Shown: positions 37,361-46,624, counted from the stretch's first letter. The stretch is 64,000 bases of DNA from Nocardioides mangrovi (GCF_020073815.1 NZ_JAIQZJ010000013.1:1-64000); one strand, 5' to 3'. Notes: a model not told the origin generated them from the sequence alone. A program made the numbers and translations.

Positions 37361-38812
37361 ATGCCGAGCAACCGCGTCGTCCGGGTCCGCTCCGTCGACG
37401 ACGGGGTCGCGGCCGAGAGCCTGCGCGCCGGGATCGCGAAGATCCAGGCCGACCTCGAGGTCACCCCGGACTTCCCGCCCGAGGTCGAGTCGGCAGCGGA
37501 GGCGGCCGCCGCGTCGCCGCGCCTGCCGGAGCTCGACCGCACCGACCTGCCGTTGGTGACCGTCGACCCGCCGGGCGCCCGCGACCTCGACCAGGCCCTC
37601 CACATCGCGCGCGACGGCGACGGCTACGTCGTCTCCTACGCGATCGCCGACGTCGCCGCCTTCGTCGCACCTGACGATCCGGTGGACCGGGAGGCGCACC
37701 GCCGCGGCGAGACCCTGTACGGCGCGGACTCCAAGGTCCCGCTGCACCCGAAGGTGCTCTCCGAGGGCGCCGCGTCGCTGCTGCCCGGCGAGGTCCGCCC
37801 CGCGCTGCTGTGGACGATCCGCCTCGACAGCGAGGGGGCGCGCCACGACGTCCACGTCGAGCGGGCGCGGGTGCGCTCCACCCAGCAGCTGACGTACGAC
37901 GAGGTGCAGGCCGCCCTCGACGACGGCAGCGCCGAGGAGTCGCTGGTGCTGCTCCGCGAGGTCGGCACGCTCCGCGAGGCGCGCGAGGCCGTCCGCGGCG
38001 GCGTCTCGCTGCCGCTGCCCGAGCAGGACGTCGTGGTCGAGGGCGACCGCTGGCGGCTCGACTTCCGCGAGCAGCTGCCCGTCGAGCGCTGGAACGCCCA
38101 GATCTCCCTGCTCACCGGCTTCGCCGCCGCGGCGCTGATGGTCTACGCCCGGGTCGGCCTGCTGCGGGTGCTCCCGCCGCCCAACCCGCACGACGTCCAG
38201 CGGCTCCACCGCACCGCCCGCGCGCTCGGCATCGAGTGGCCGGCCGAGCAGCTCTATCCCGATTTCATCCGCTCGCTCGACCCGTCCGTGCCCGCCCAGG
38301 CCGCGATGGTCAACGCCTGCGCCCGCCTGCTCCGCGGCAGCGGGTACGTCGCGTTCGACGGCGAGACCCCCGCGGACCCGCAGCACGCCGCGCTCGCGTC
38401 GGAGTACGCCCACGTCACCGCGCCGCTGCGCCGCCTCGGCGACCGCTACGCCGGCGAGGTGTGCCTGGCGATCTGCGCCGACACCGACGTCCCCGCCTGG
38501 GTGCACGTCGCGCTGCACGACCTGCCCAAGACGCTCCAGGCGTCCGCGGCCAAGGCCCACTCCTACGAGCGTGCCGTGCTCGACCTGGTCGAGGCCCGCG
38601 TGCTGGCCGACCGGGTGGGGGAGGAGTTCGACGCCGTGGTGATCGACGTCGACGAGAAGGACCTCCACCGGGGCGTCGTCCTCGTGCACGAGCCCGACGT
38701 CGAGGCCCGGGTCGTCTCCACCGACCGCGACCTGCCGCTCGGCACCGACGTACGCGTGCGCCTCACGGTCGCCGACGTCGACACCCGGACGGTCGAGTTC
38801 ACCCTGGCGTAG
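37361..38812 (+). CDS. RNB-domain exoribonuclease (RNase II/R type)
   Basis: 483 residues. The RNB catalytic core is present: TVDPPGARDLDQALHIARDGDG (metal Asp residues) with the domain running to about residue 370 (HVTAPLRRLGDRYAGE). It lacks clear N-terminal cold-shock and C-terminal S1 domains, so it is short compared with RNase II or R. It should degrade single-stranded RNA 3' to 5'. Overlaps the MarR gene end by 14 bases. Divergent from yaaA. Confidence 0.88.
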   Translation: MPSNRVVRVRSVDDGVAAESLRAGIAKIQADLEVTPDFPPEVESAAEAAAASPRLPELDRTDLPLVTVDPPGARDLDQALHIARDGDGYVVSYAIADVAAFVAPDDPVDREAHRRGETLYGADSKVPLHPKVLSEGAASLLPGEVRPALLWTIRLDSEGARHDVHVERARVRSTQQLTYDEVQAALDDGSAEESLVLLREVGTLREAREAVRGGVSLPLPEQDVVVEGDRWRLDFREQLPVERWNAQISLLTGFAAAALMVYARVGLLRVLPPPNPHDVQRLHRTARALGIEWPAEQLYPDFIRSLDPSVPAQAAMVNACARLLRGSGYVAFDGETPADPQHAALASEYAHVTAPLRRLGDRYAGEVCLAICADTDVPAWVHVALHDLPKTLQASAAKAHSYERAVLDLVEARVLADRVGEEFDAVVIDVDEKDLHRGVVLVHEPDVEARVVSTDRDLPLGTDVRVRLTVADVDTRTVEFTLA

Positions 38813-39251
38813 GCCCCTCCCGCAGCGAGCGGACCATGCTCGTCAGCATCCGGAAGGCCTCCTGCTGGTCGCCGGCGCTGAGGCCCTCGAGCATCCGCGA
38901 CTCGACGGAGCGGACCGCGGCCGTCGCCTTCTCCAGGCTCCGCCGGCCGCGTGCGGTGAGCCGGGTGGGCAGCGCCTTGCCGACCGGCGGGGCCGCGGGG
39001 CGGGTCACGTAGCCGTCGCGCTCGAGCGCCTGGAGCAGCACGTTCATCGACTGCCGGGTCACGAAGGCGCCGCGCGCCAGCTCGGAGTTGGAGAGCCCGG
39101 GGCGCTGGGCCAGCAGCTCCAGGCAGGAGTAGTGGGTGATGGTCATCCCCAGCGGCCGGAGCACCTCCTCCATCGCGAGGCGCAGCGCGCTGGAGGCCTC
39201 CTTGAGCAGGTAGCCCAGCGACGTCTCGAGATCGATCCCGTCTTGACCCAT
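38799..39251 (-). CDS. MarR-family transcriptional regulator
   Basis: 150 residues with the MarR winged helix: LELLAQRPGLSNSELARGAFVTRQSM and LERDGYVTRPA with the wing before LTARGRRSLEKA. ATG 39251. Its start codon lies at the edge of a palindrome (39251-39266), so it very likely represses itself and the divergent VOC gene. Ligand unknown. Confidence 0.9.
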   Translation of the reverse strand: MGQDGIDLETSLGYLLKEASSALRLAMEEVLRPLGMTITHYSCLELLAQRPGLSNSELARGAFVTRQSMNVLLQALERDGYVTRPAAPPVGKALPTRLTARGRRSLEKATAAVRSVESRMLEGLSAGDQQEAFRMLTSMVRSLREGPTPG

Positions 39252-39291
39252 GTCAGTATTCTGACATACCTTTGATGTCAGATAACTGACA
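39251..39291. promoter_or_regulatory. twin MarR operators
   Basis: TGTCAG-TATT-CTGACA (39251-39266) and TGTCAG-ATAA-CTGACA (39276-39291) are two near-identical 16-bp palindromes, 25 bp centre to centre, filling the gap between divergent marR and VOC genes. Confidence 0.85.
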
Positions 39292-39308
39292 CGCACGAAG
39301 GAGCTCCC

Positions 39309-39674
39309 ATGCCCGCCACCGGTCCCGACTTCATCTCCCTGCAGGTCCGCGACCTGGACGCCTCGCAGGCGTTCTACGAGCGCTACCTCGGCCTGGTCCG
39401 CTCGCCGGCCGGTCCGCCGCACGCCGTCGTCTTCGCGACCACGCCGATCGCCTTCGCCGTCCGTGACCTGCTGCCCGGCACCGACCTCGGCGCCGCCCAG
39501 CCGGGCCTCGGCGTCGCCCTGTGGCTGCACGCCACCGACGTCCAGGAGATCCACGACGCGCTCGTGGCCGATGGTCACCCGATCGTCGCCGAGCCGATCG
39601 ACGGGCCGTTCGGGCGCACGTTCACCTTTGCCGACCCCGACGGCTACCACGTCACGCTCCACGACCGCGCCTGA
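39309..39674 (+). CDS. VOC (glyoxalase-like) superfamily protein
   Basis: 121 residues with two beta-alpha-beta-beta-beta units: ISLQVRDLDASQAFYERYLGL and FGRTFTFADPDGYHVTLHD. Metal-site candidates include the Gln in SLQVRD and residues of the ADPDGYHV end. It may be a glyoxalase, dioxygenase or antibiotic-binding protein. MarR-linked members often handle a toxic small molecule. Preceded by gaaggag. Confidence 0.82.
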   Translation: MPATGPDFISLQVRDLDASQAFYERYLGLVRSPAGPPHAVVFATTPIAFAVRDLLPGTDLGAAQPGLGVALWLHATDVQEIHDALVADGHPIVAEPIDGPFGRTFTFADPDGYHVTLHDRA

Positions 39675-39701
39675 GCGTGCCTGAGCGCGAACGGCTCCGC
39701 G

Positions 39702-40553
39702 TCAGTCGCCGGCCTCGGCCGTGACCAGCCAGATCGCGCCCGGGAAGCGGACCACGCCGTCCACCTTCGCCGCCGCCACCTCCCGGCGGGCCTCGTCGAG
39801 CAACGCCGCCCACCCGGCAGGCCCGAGCACCGGCTCGAGCTCGGCACGCGCCGCCTGCCCGGTCGTGGTCGCGAGCATCGTGGCCATCCGCTCCTCGACG
39901 CCGTCGCTGCCGTCGACGCCGTAGTCGCACGTGAAGTCGACGGGCGTCATCGTGACCGAGGTCCAGCCGGCGCCCTCGAGCACCGCGTGGAGCCGGTCCG
40001 GCTCGGCGAAGGCCGTCGGCCCGGGCGCGTACGGCGGCTGTTCGGGCCGCGGCGCCATCCGGGCGACGAGGACGTCGGTGCCCAGGGAGAACATCGGGTT
40101 CTCCGCCCGGGTCCGCCAGCAGGCGAACGCCAGCCGGGCGTCGGGTGTGGCGGCCGACCAGATCCGCGTGAAGGCCACGACGGGGTCGGCGAAGAACATC
40201 ACCCCGAACCGCGAGACCACCCGGTCGAACGCCGCGCCGGGCGCCGCGTCGAGCAGTCCGGCCGTCTGGGCGTCGGCGAGCACCACGGTCGCCTCCGGGA
40301 CCCGGTGGCGGGCCGCCTCGACCATGGTCGGCGAGATGTCGATGCCGACCATCGAGGCGCCACGGTCGGCGCCGGCCGCGAGGAGCGTGCCCGACCCGCA
40401 GCCGACGTCCAGCACCCGCTGGCGCGGGCCCAGGTCGGCCGCGTCGAGCAGCGCCGCGGTGACCGGGGCGAAGACGGAGTCGAAGATGCGCTGGTGCTCC
40501 ACCCACCCGACTCCCGCGCTGGTCCAGGTCGCGCGCATCTCGTCGTTCGTCAC
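39702..40553 (-). CDS. SAM-dependent methyltransferase
   Basis: 283 residues. Class I methyltransferase: SAM motif VLDVGCGSGTLLA near residue 50, acidic residue in VGIDISPTMVE, and VLADAQTAGL. The C-terminal half resembles UbiE/ArsM-like small-molecule methyltransferases. GTG 40553 overlaps the stop of the cyclase gene by 4 bases, so it is expressed with it. Substrate unknown. Confidence 0.85.
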   Translation of the reverse strand: MTNDEMRATWTSAGVGWVEHQRIFDSVFAPVTAALLDAADLGPRQRVLDVGCGSGTLLAAGADRGASMVGIDISPTMVEAARHRVPEATVVLADAQTAGLLDAAPGAAFDRVVSRFGVMFFADPVVAFTRIWSAATPDARLAFACWRTRAENPMFSLGTDVLVARMAPRPEQPPYAPGPTAFAEPDRLHAVLEGAGWTSVTMTPVDFTCDYGVDGSDGVEERMATMLATTTGQAARAELEPVLGPAGWAALLDEARREVAAAKVDGVVRFPGAIWLVTAEAGD

Positions 40554-43500
40554 GGGGTGTCCCGATCGAGCTCGGCCAGCCGCTCCTCGCACCAGCGTGC
40601 CCAGTAGGCGATCTCCTTGGCGCGGAAGAGGTCCCGCGCCTCGCTGAGCAGACGCCGCTCCTCGGCTCGGTCGCCGGTGGTCCGCGCGAGCGCGCTCACG
40701 TGCAGGCGTACCTCCGCCTGGTGCCAGATGTTCTCGGTCGTGTCGACCACGCGGAGCGCCAGCGCCGCCTGCTCGCGGGCCTCGCCCAGGTCGCCGGCAT
40801 GGACGGCGACCGCGCAGGCAACGACGGCGTTGAGGGAGACCGAGGCACCGTCGTACGGCGAGGTGTGGCGGTGCGCGACGACCTGCTCCTGCGCGATCTC
40901 GTCGACGTCGTCGCCCCGGAGCAGGCGGACCATCGACCGCTCGCCGATGTAGGTCGAGGCGATCGCGCCCTCGCCGTCGGCGAAGAGCTTCTCGACCGCG
41001 CGTCCGTAGTGGTCGATTGCACCGTCGAGGTCGCCGACGAGGTGGCGGGCGTAGGAGGTGCCGACCAGGAAGGTGGCCAGCTCGCCGGCCTCCTCGGACC
41101 GGAGGGTGGCCACGGCGATCGCGGGGCCGGCCTCCTCGGGAAGGGGGCCGGCCATCCCGATGGCCTCGATCATCGCGCTCCAGTAGCGCCCGGTGGGGGA
41201 GTCGGTCCGTACGGGGTAGTAGTCCCGCAGCCGGGAGAGCGGGGTGGAGCCGTGCAGGGCCGCACCGCCGCGCTGGAGGTGTCCCAGGCGGACGCTGGCC
41301 GGCGACCCGGACGCGAGCAGCCGCTCGGCCACCGTCATCGCCGGGGACCACAGCGCGGCCATGCTGTAGGCGGTGCTGAGCGTGATCAGCCCGACGAGGG
41401 CGCGTCGATCGTCGCCGGCGTCGCGCGCCATGCCCTCGAGCCGCTCACCGACCTCGATCGCGCGCACGGGGTCGATCTCGTCGCTGACGCTGAGGTCGAT
41501 GATGAGCGCGCACGCATCGCGCGTGGCCAGGTCGAGCGGAGCGACGCCCTCGGTCTCCCGATCGAGCTCGGCGAGCGTCTCGCTGGCCTCGCGCGCCCGC
41601 GACACGGCCAGCTGCACCGTGATCAGGTCGAGCAGGAGATCACGGCGTACGGCGGGGTCCGGGTGCCGGACCGCGGCCGCCTGGTGGAGCAGGGCCGTGG
41701 CCGCGTCCGGGTCGTCGCGGTCCTGGGCGTCGAGGCCGGCCCGGCCGAGCGCCACGGCCGTCCGGGCGCGCAGCGGCGCCAGCGCGGCGTCGTGGGCGGC
41801 GAGCTCGGTGCGCAGCCGGAGCGCCTCGGCGAGGTGGTGGGCCACGAAGGCCGACCGCTCGGCACCGGTCTCGCCCGCGGCAGCGGCGCTCGCGACGGCG
41901 TCGGCGAAGCGCTCGTGCAGCTCGGCGCGCAGCGCCTTCGGGAGCGCGTCGTAGGCCGTGTCGCGGATCGTGATGTGGCGGAAGGCCCACGCGTCGCCGG
42001 CGCCGTCGCGGACCCGGCGGAGCAGGTCGCGGCGGGCGAGCTGGGTCAGCAGCGCCGCGGTGGCGGGCCGCTGGTCGGGGTCGAGCAGCTCGACGGCCTC
42101 GGCAGCGATGAAGGACTGGCCGATCACCGAGACCCGGCCGAGGAGGTCGCGCTCGTCGGAGGGGAGGCGGTCGAGCCGCGCCGCGAGCAGCGCCGACACG
42201 GTCGGCGGCACCCGCACCCGGCCGATGTCGCCGGTGGTCTCCCAGCGATCGGTGAAGCGCAGGTGACCCTCCTCGACCAGGTGGGCCACGATCTCCTCGA
42301 CGAAGAGCGGGTTGCCGCCCGACCACTCGGTCACGGTGGCGACCAGCTCGTCGGGCGCCGGGCCCGCGAGGATCGTCTCGACCCGGTCGCGCACCTCGGC
42401 GGCGCCGAACGGGTCGAGCCCGAAGGTCAGCGAGTCGAGGGAGCCGTGGCCCCACTCGGGGTGCTCCTCGAGCAGTTCGGGCCGGGCGCCGCAGATGAGC
42501 AGCAGCGGCAGGTCCGCGACCTCCTCGCGCACCTGCTCCAGGAGCTCCAGCAGGGTCGGCTCGGCCCAGTGCAGGTCGTCGACGGTGACCACGAGCGGGC
42601 GGCGCTGGGCGAGCTGCTCGAGGAGGCGGCGTACCGCCCAGAAGGTGTCGTCGTGGCCGCGCGGCTCCCCGCCGCCGCCGAGCAGGGGGAGCAGGGTGTC
42701 GGCGACCCCGTCGGCGTCGGTGGCCTCGGCCATCGCCCGGGTGAGCGCGTGCCGGACGACCTCGTCGGACTCGGTGCCGCCGAGCCGCAGCGCGGAGCGG
42801 ATTACGCCGACGATCGGGTAGTAGGTGATGCCCTGGCCGTAGGACAGGCACCGGCCGCTCACGACGTCGGCGCGGTCGCCGACCCGGGCGACGAACTCGC
42901 CCACCAGCCGCGTCTTCCCGATCCCCGGCGCCCCGACCACCGTGACCAGGTGGCTGCGGCCGCTGGCGAGCGTGCGCTCGAGCGCGTCGTCGAGTGCGCG
43001 GGTCTCCCGGTCGCGGCCGACCAGCGGGTCGTCCAGGCGTCTGCTCCGGCCGGCGTCCGCGTCGCGGATGGTGAGCAGGCGGTACGCCGGCACCGGCTCG
43101 CTCTTGCCCTTCGCCTCGACCGGGGCGACCGGCTCCGCGTCGACCGCGTCGCGCACCAGCTGCCAGGTCTGCTCGCCCAGCAGCACCTCGCCCGCCCCCG
43201 CCGCCTGCTCCAGCCGGGCAGCCGTGTTGACCGCGTCGCCGGTCGCGAACGACCCGCCCGCCCTCGCCGTACCCGCCACGACGGAGCCGGTGTTGACGCC
43301 CGTCCGGATCGTCAGCGCCACCCCGTGGCTGGCCTGGAGCTCGGTGGACAGCTCGGCGACCGCGGCGTTGAGCTCGTGGGCCGCGCGGACAGCGCGCAGC
43401 GCGTCGTCCTCCCGCACCTCCGGCACCCCGAACACCGCCAGCACGGCGTCGCCGACGAACTTCTCGACCGTCCCGCCGTGCCGCTCCACCGCCTCTCGGG

Positions 43501-43705
43501 CCACGTCGAAGTAGCGGCCCATCACGCCCCGGTAGGCCTCGGGGTCCAGGCTTTCGCCCATCGCCGTCGAGCCGGTGACGTCGGTGAAGAGCAGGGTCAC
43601 GGTCTTGCGGACCTCACGGCCGCTGTCCGCCGCGACCGGCGTCCCGCACTCGAGGCAGAACTTGGCATTGGCCGGCAGCGCCTCTCCACAGGACGCGCAG
43701 ACCAT
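40550..43705 (-). CDS. zinc-ribbon / class III cyclase / AAA ATPase / TPR regulator
   Basis: 1051 residues. N-terminal ribbon CASCGEALPANAKFCLECG; class III cyclase domain (~35-215) with TLLFTDVTGSTAMGE, VEKFVGDAVLAVFG and GDAVNTAARLEQ, which keep the metal Asp residues and the Asn/Arg pair. Then an AAA/STAND ATPase with Walker A VVGAPGIGKTRLV and Walker B LVVTVDDLHWAEP, and a C-terminal TPR-like region of ~450 residues. Such proteins probably make cAMP or act as signal-responsive regulators. No DNA-binding domain is visible. ATG 43705. Coupled to the methyltransferase downstream. Confidence 0.88.
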   Translation of the reverse strand: MVCASCGEALPANAKFCLECGTPVAADSGREVRKTVTLLFTDVTGSTAMGESLDPEAYRGVMGRYFDVAREAVERHGGTVEKFVGDAVLAVFGVPEVREDDALRAVRAAHELNAAVAELSTELQASHGVALTIRTGVNTGSVVAGTARAGGSFATGDAVNTAARLEQAAGAGEVLLGEQTWQLVRDAVDAEPVAPVEAKGKSEPVPAYRLLTIRDADAGRSRRLDDPLVGRDRETRALDDALERTLASGRSHLVTVVGAPGIGKTRLVGEFVARVGDRADVVSGRCLSYGQGITYYPIVGVIRSALRLGGTESDEVVRHALTRAMAEATDADGVADTLLPLLGGGGEPRGHDDTFWAVRRLLEQLAQRRPLVVTVDDLHWAEPTLLELLEQVREEVADLPLLLICGARPELLEEHPEWGHGSLDSLTFGLDPFGAAEVRDRVETILAGPAPDELVATVTEWSGGNPLFVEEIVAHLVEEGHLRFTDRWETTGDIGRVRVPPTVSALLAARLDRLPSDERDLLGRVSVIGQSFIAAEAVELLDPDQRPATAALLTQLARRDLLRRVRDGAGDAWAFRHITIRDTAYDALPKALRAELHERFADAVASAAAAGETGAERSAFVAHHLAEALRLRTELAAHDAALAPLRARTAVALGRAGLDAQDRDDPDAATALLHQAAAVRHPDPAVRRDLLLDLITVQLAVSRAREASETLAELDRETEGVAPLDLATRDACALIIDLSVSDEIDPVRAIEVGERLEGMARDAGDDRRALVGLITLSTAYSMAALWSPAMTVAERLLASGSPASVRLGHLQRGGAALHGSTPLSRLRDYYPVRTDSPTGRYWSAMIEAIGMAGPLPEEAGPAIAVATLRSEEAGELATFLVGTSYARHLVGDLDGAIDHYGRAVEKLFADGEGAIASTYIGERSMVRLLRGDDVDEIAQEQVVAHRHTSPYDGASVSLNAVVACAVAVHAGDLGEAREQAALALRVVDTTENIWHQAEVRLHVSALARTTGDRAEERRLLSEARDLFRAKEIAYWARWCEERLAELDRDTP

Positions 43706-43749
43706 GGTCGGACCCTACTTCTCGGCGGGCCCCGCGAGCGACGTTTCGG

Positions 43750-44241
43750 TCAGCGGTTCAGCCACCAGATCGACGCGTTCAGCGCCGTGGCGAACCCGAC
43801 CCACGCGGCGTAGGGGAGGAGCAGGTACGCCGCCGCCCGCTGCCGCCGCCAGAACATCCCGATCGTCACCACCACGGCCGCCACCAGCACGACGATCTCC
43901 ACGAGAGCCGCGCCGTACCAGTCCCCGGCGAAGAAGAGCGGCGTCCAGCACGCATTGAGCACGAGCTGCACGGCGTACGCCGCCATCGCCCGGTCGACGC
44001 CGACCTGCCGCCAGACCAGCCAGCCGGCGACCGCGATCAGCACGTAGAGCACCGTCCACACCGGCCCGAACAGCCAGCTGGGCGGCGCGAACGCCGGCAG
44101 CTCGAGCCGGTCGTAGGTGTCCGATGCGTTCGCCGCCGCGAGACCGCCGACGCCGGCCACCGCCGCGACCGCCAGCAGGAAGACGACCAGCGCCAGACCG
44201 GACGGGAGGCCGCGTCGTGCGGGCAGCGCGTGGGTGCTCAT
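43750..44241 (-). CDS. TspO/MBR family membrane protein
   Basis: 163 residues with five membrane helices. Family marks: LPAFAPPSWLFGPVWTVLYV and the end AAYLLLPYAAWVGFATALNASIWWLN. TspO proteins bind porphyrins or tryptophan-derived ligands. ATG 44241 (MSTHALP); an upstream in-frame ATG at 44262 is possible. Confidence 0.9.
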   Translation of the reverse strand: MSTHALPARRGLPSGLALVVFLLAVAAVAGVGGLAAANASDTYDRLELPAFAPPSWLFGPVWTVLYVLIAVAGWLVWRQVGVDRAMAAYAVQLVLNACWTPLFFAGDWYGAALVEIVVLVAAVVVTIGMFWRRQRAAAYLLLPYAAWVGFATALNASIWWLNR

Positions 44242-44269
44242 GACTGTTCGATACCCGATCACGGAGGCG

Positions 44270-44728
44270 TCAGTCGTCGTCGAGAAGCTCCATCATCAGC
44301 TCCGTCTCGGCGTCCATCAGGACCTGGTTGCCGTAGAACGCCATGAGATTGGCCTCGACCTCCGGCGGCAGCGGCGCATCCGGGTCGGGCAACGGCGGGT
44401 GCGGATCGGTGCCCTTCTTCTCGGCCCAGTAGTCGAACATCTCGCCGAAGATCGCCAACCATTCGGCCACCAGCCGCCCATCCGCCTCCGCCCGGACGAT
44501 GCGGGCTGCACCGACCTTGTACGTCAGATCCGGCCCACGCACCCAGCGCCGTGGCTTCTCGCGATCATCGATGGCGAGGTAGGTGAGTCCGTCCGGGGAC
44601 TCGAGCCCGACCTCCTCGAACCAGCTGCGCCAAGCCGCGGTGAGGTCCACGAGCATCGCCGCACGGTTGGCCGCAACGATGTGCTCGCGAGTCAGGTCGT
44701 CGGAGTAGAAGCCGATGCTCGCTACCAT
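44270..44728 (-). CDS. uncharacterised cytoplasmic protein
   Basis: 152 residues, acidic, no signal peptide or motif I know. It has a FYSDDLTREHIVAANRAAML start, a WVRGPDLTYKV strand and an acidic end MMELLDDD. The ATG at 44728, after agagaaag, lies only 43 bases past the RNase P RNA 3' end on the same strand with no terminator in between, so it may share that transcript. Function unknown. Confidence 0.6.
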   Translation of the reverse strand: MVASIGFYSDDLTREHIVAANRAAMLVDLTAAWRSWFEEVGLESPDGLTYLAIDDREKPRRWVRGPDLTYKVGAARIVRAEADGRLVAEWLAIFGEMFDYWAEKKGTDPHPPLPDPDAPLPPEVEANLMAFYGNQVLMDAETELMMELLDDD

Positions 44729-44770
44729 GGCTTTCTCTCTGCCCGCCCTGGCCGTGCACGAACCCTCGCA

Positions 44771-45151
44771 GCGGATGGGCTGGCCTGTAGGCCGGGTTCT
44801 GTACGCCGAAGCGTGGCGACCATCCATCTACGGCGGCCGTTGCCGGCCGCCTCCAGCGGTCTACCCGCGCACTCGGGCGGGCCGCCCTCAGTCATGCGCG
44901 CGTCCGGTGCAAGCACCGGACTTCTTGACCTTGCTCCAGGTGGGGTTTACCGAGCCGGCCGGGTCACCCCGGTCGCTGGTGGTCTCTTACACCACCGTTT
45001 CACCCTTACCCCTGTTGCCAGGGGCGGTCTGTTCTCTGTGGCACTGTCCCGCGGGTTGCCCCGGGTGGGTGTTACCCACCACCTTGCCCTGTGGAGCCCG
45101 GACCTTCCTCGGGGAGTTGCCTCCACGCGGTCGCCCGGCCAGCCCATCCGC
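44771..45151 (-). ncRNA. rnpB: RNase P RNA (class A)
   Basis: About 381 nt. Read on the minus strand it begins gcggatgggctggccgggcg and contains the conserved gaggaaggtccgggctcc, the cagggcaaggtggtgggtaa element, acagagaacagaccgcc, ggtaagggtgaaacggtggtgtaagagacc and, near the 3' end, gtacagaacccggcctacag. The ends gcggatgggctggcc and ggccagcccatccgc pair as P1. It is the catalytic RNA that matures tRNA 5' ends. Confidence 0.97.
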
Positions 45152-45157
45152 AGGAGA

Positions 45158-45163
45158 AGGATA
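45158..45163 (-). promoter_or_regulatory. possible -10 element of rnpB
   Basis: tatcct on the minus strand, seven bases before the rnpB 5' end. No convincing -35 box is seen. Confidence 0.35.
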
Positions 45164-45254
45164 GCGGCGTAGTGGTCCAGCCGGGTCTTCGTCGGCGACA
45201 GCTTCTTCTGCGGGGATGCTCCGCCGGGGCTCGCCCGGGTCCATACTCGAACCG

Positions 45255-45476
45255 ATGACTACCACGCCGCACTCCCGAGTCCGCCAGCCCGCGAGCAGCC
45301 CCTTCAAGCAGGAGGTGGAGGCGGAGATCGAGCAGTACGACTGCGGCGACCGCGTCTCCCACGACCTCCACGGCCTCGGCTCGGTCGTCGCGCTCGACCC
45401 GGCCGGCGTGACCGTGAACTTCGGCTCCAAGACCGTGCGGGTGGCGAGCCCGTTCCGGAAGATGGAGAAGATCTAG
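45255..45476 (+). CDS. small Tudor/UvrD C-terminal-like protein
   Basis: 73 residues. The segment CGDRVSHDLHGLGSVVALD is the pattern of the Tudor-like fold that ends PcrA/UvrD helicases, which binds RNA polymerase in that family. Here it stands alone after a 28-residue charged tail, without the helicase. ATG 45255. A role in contacting RNA polymerase is inference only. Confidence 0.6.
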   Translation: MTTTPHSRVRQPASSPFKQEVEAEIEQYDCGDRVSHDLHGLGSVVALDPAGVTVNFGSKTVRVASPFRKMEKI

Positions 45477-45556
45477 CTCGACGCCGTACGTCGGGTTCCG
45501 GGGTTTCGAGGCTCAGGCGCCAGAGCGCCTTCGCACCTCAACCACCGGTACGGCTC

Positions 45557-45587
45557 GTCGCTGGCGCTCCTCGCACCTCAACCAGCG
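45557..45587. repeat. dispersed intergenic repeat, copy 2
   Basis: 31-base unit nearly identical to 18011-18041. A partial copy (tcgcacctcaaccaccg, about 45532-45548) precedes it. Lies in the gap before the acetyltransferase gene. Confidence 0.75.
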
Positions 45588-45617
45588 TGGCCCCGGTCCG
45601 CCGGATAGCCTCGGATC

Positions 45618-46157
45618 GTGCTGGCTGAGGGATATGAGCTGCGACCGTTGGCGATCGAGGATGCGGGGGAGCGGGCGGCGGCGTACGGGCGCAACCGCGA
45701 GCACTTGGCGCCGTGGGACCCGGTGCGGCCGGAGTCGTTCTTCACCGTCGAGGGGCAGGCCGCGGACATCACGCGGCAGATCGGGGAGCAGGCGTCGGGG
45801 AAGCGGCACGTCTTCTGCCTGTGGCACGACGGGCGCATCGTGGGGCAGGTGGCGCTCGACAACGTCGTGCGGGGCGTCCTGCAGAGCGGGACGGTCGGCT
45901 ACTGGCTCGACCACGAGCACCTCGGGCGCGGGCTGGCGACGGGGATGGTGAGGCACGTGGAGCAGTACGCGCGGGGGATCGGGATGCACCGGCTCGAGGC
46001 CGGGACGATGCTGCACAACACCGCGAGCCAGGCCGTGCTGCGGCGCGCCGGCTTCCAGCAGTACGGCGTGGCCGAGCGCTTCCTCTTCATCGGGGGACGC
46101 TGGGTCGATCACGTCCTCTTCCAGCTGATCCTGCACGACGACCCGCCGACCTACTAG
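45618..46157 (+). CDS. GNAT-family N-acetyltransferase (RimJ-like)
   Basis: 179 residues. GNAT core: GYWLDHEHLGRGLATGMVRHV supplies the acetyl-CoA R/Q-x-x-G-x-G/A-type loop, followed by HRLEAGTMLHNTASQAVLRRAGF. RimJ/RimL-type enzymes acetylate protein N-termini or small amines. GTG 45618. Confidence 0.85.
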   Translation: MLAEGYELRPLAIEDAGERAAAYGRNREHLAPWDPVRPESFFTVEGQAADITRQIGEQASGKRHVFCLWHDGRIVGQVALDNVVRGVLQSGTVGYWLDHEHLGRGLATGMVRHVEQYARGIGMHRLEAGTMLHNTASQAVLRRAGFQQYGVAERFLFIGGRWVDHVLFQLILHDDPPTY

Positions 46158-46194
46158 CGGGAATCGGACACGCCCTGCGAGCGTTAGGAGCGAC

Positions 46195-46611
46195 ATGAAC
46201 GACGAGATGCTGCCCGTGCCGCGCATCGTCTTCCCGGAGATGGCGGCAGCCCCCGAATCGGCCTACCGCACCGCCTTCGACCTGCTTGCCAACCGCGCCC
46301 CCAAGGAGGCGCTCGAGCTGGTCGAGCCGGCGCTGGAGCAGGAGCCCGACAACACCGGCCTGCTCACGCTGCGCGCGTGGGCCTACCTGATGCGCGCGCA
46401 GCTGCAGCGCGCCGAGTCCGACCTCGAGAGGCTCGTGGCCGACAACCCGACCGACGACTGGTCCCAGCACGCGCTGGGCCGGTGCCTCGAGCGGCAGAGC
46501 CGGTACGCCGAGGCGCTTCCTCACCTGCGGCTGGCCGCTGCGATGAGCGGCGACCCCGACCACGGCCTCGCCGTCCTCCGGGTCGAGCAGCGACTCAACC
46601 CCGAGGGCTGA
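46195..46611 (+). CDS. TPR-repeat protein
   Basis: 138 residues with three to four TPR-like helical pairs (LANRAPKEALELVEPALEQEPDN, LRAWAYLMRAQLQRAESDLE, HALGRCLERQSRYAEALPHLRLA). ATG 46195 follows gttaggagcgac. Role unknown, likely protein binding. Confidence 0.75.
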   Translation: MNDEMLPVPRIVFPEMAAAPESAYRTAFDLLANRAPKEALELVEPALEQEPDNTGLLTLRAWAYLMRAQLQRAESDLERLVADNPTDDWSQHALGRCLERQSRYAEALPHLRLAAAMSGDPDHGLAVLRVEQRLNPEG

Positions 46612-46624
46612 AGCCCGCGCCGAT

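Noticed and set aside
39702..41351. Methyltransferase frame extended to 41351
   Set aside because: The extension overlaps the cyclase coding region as an Arg-rich shadow; GTG 40553 gives a complete methyltransferase.
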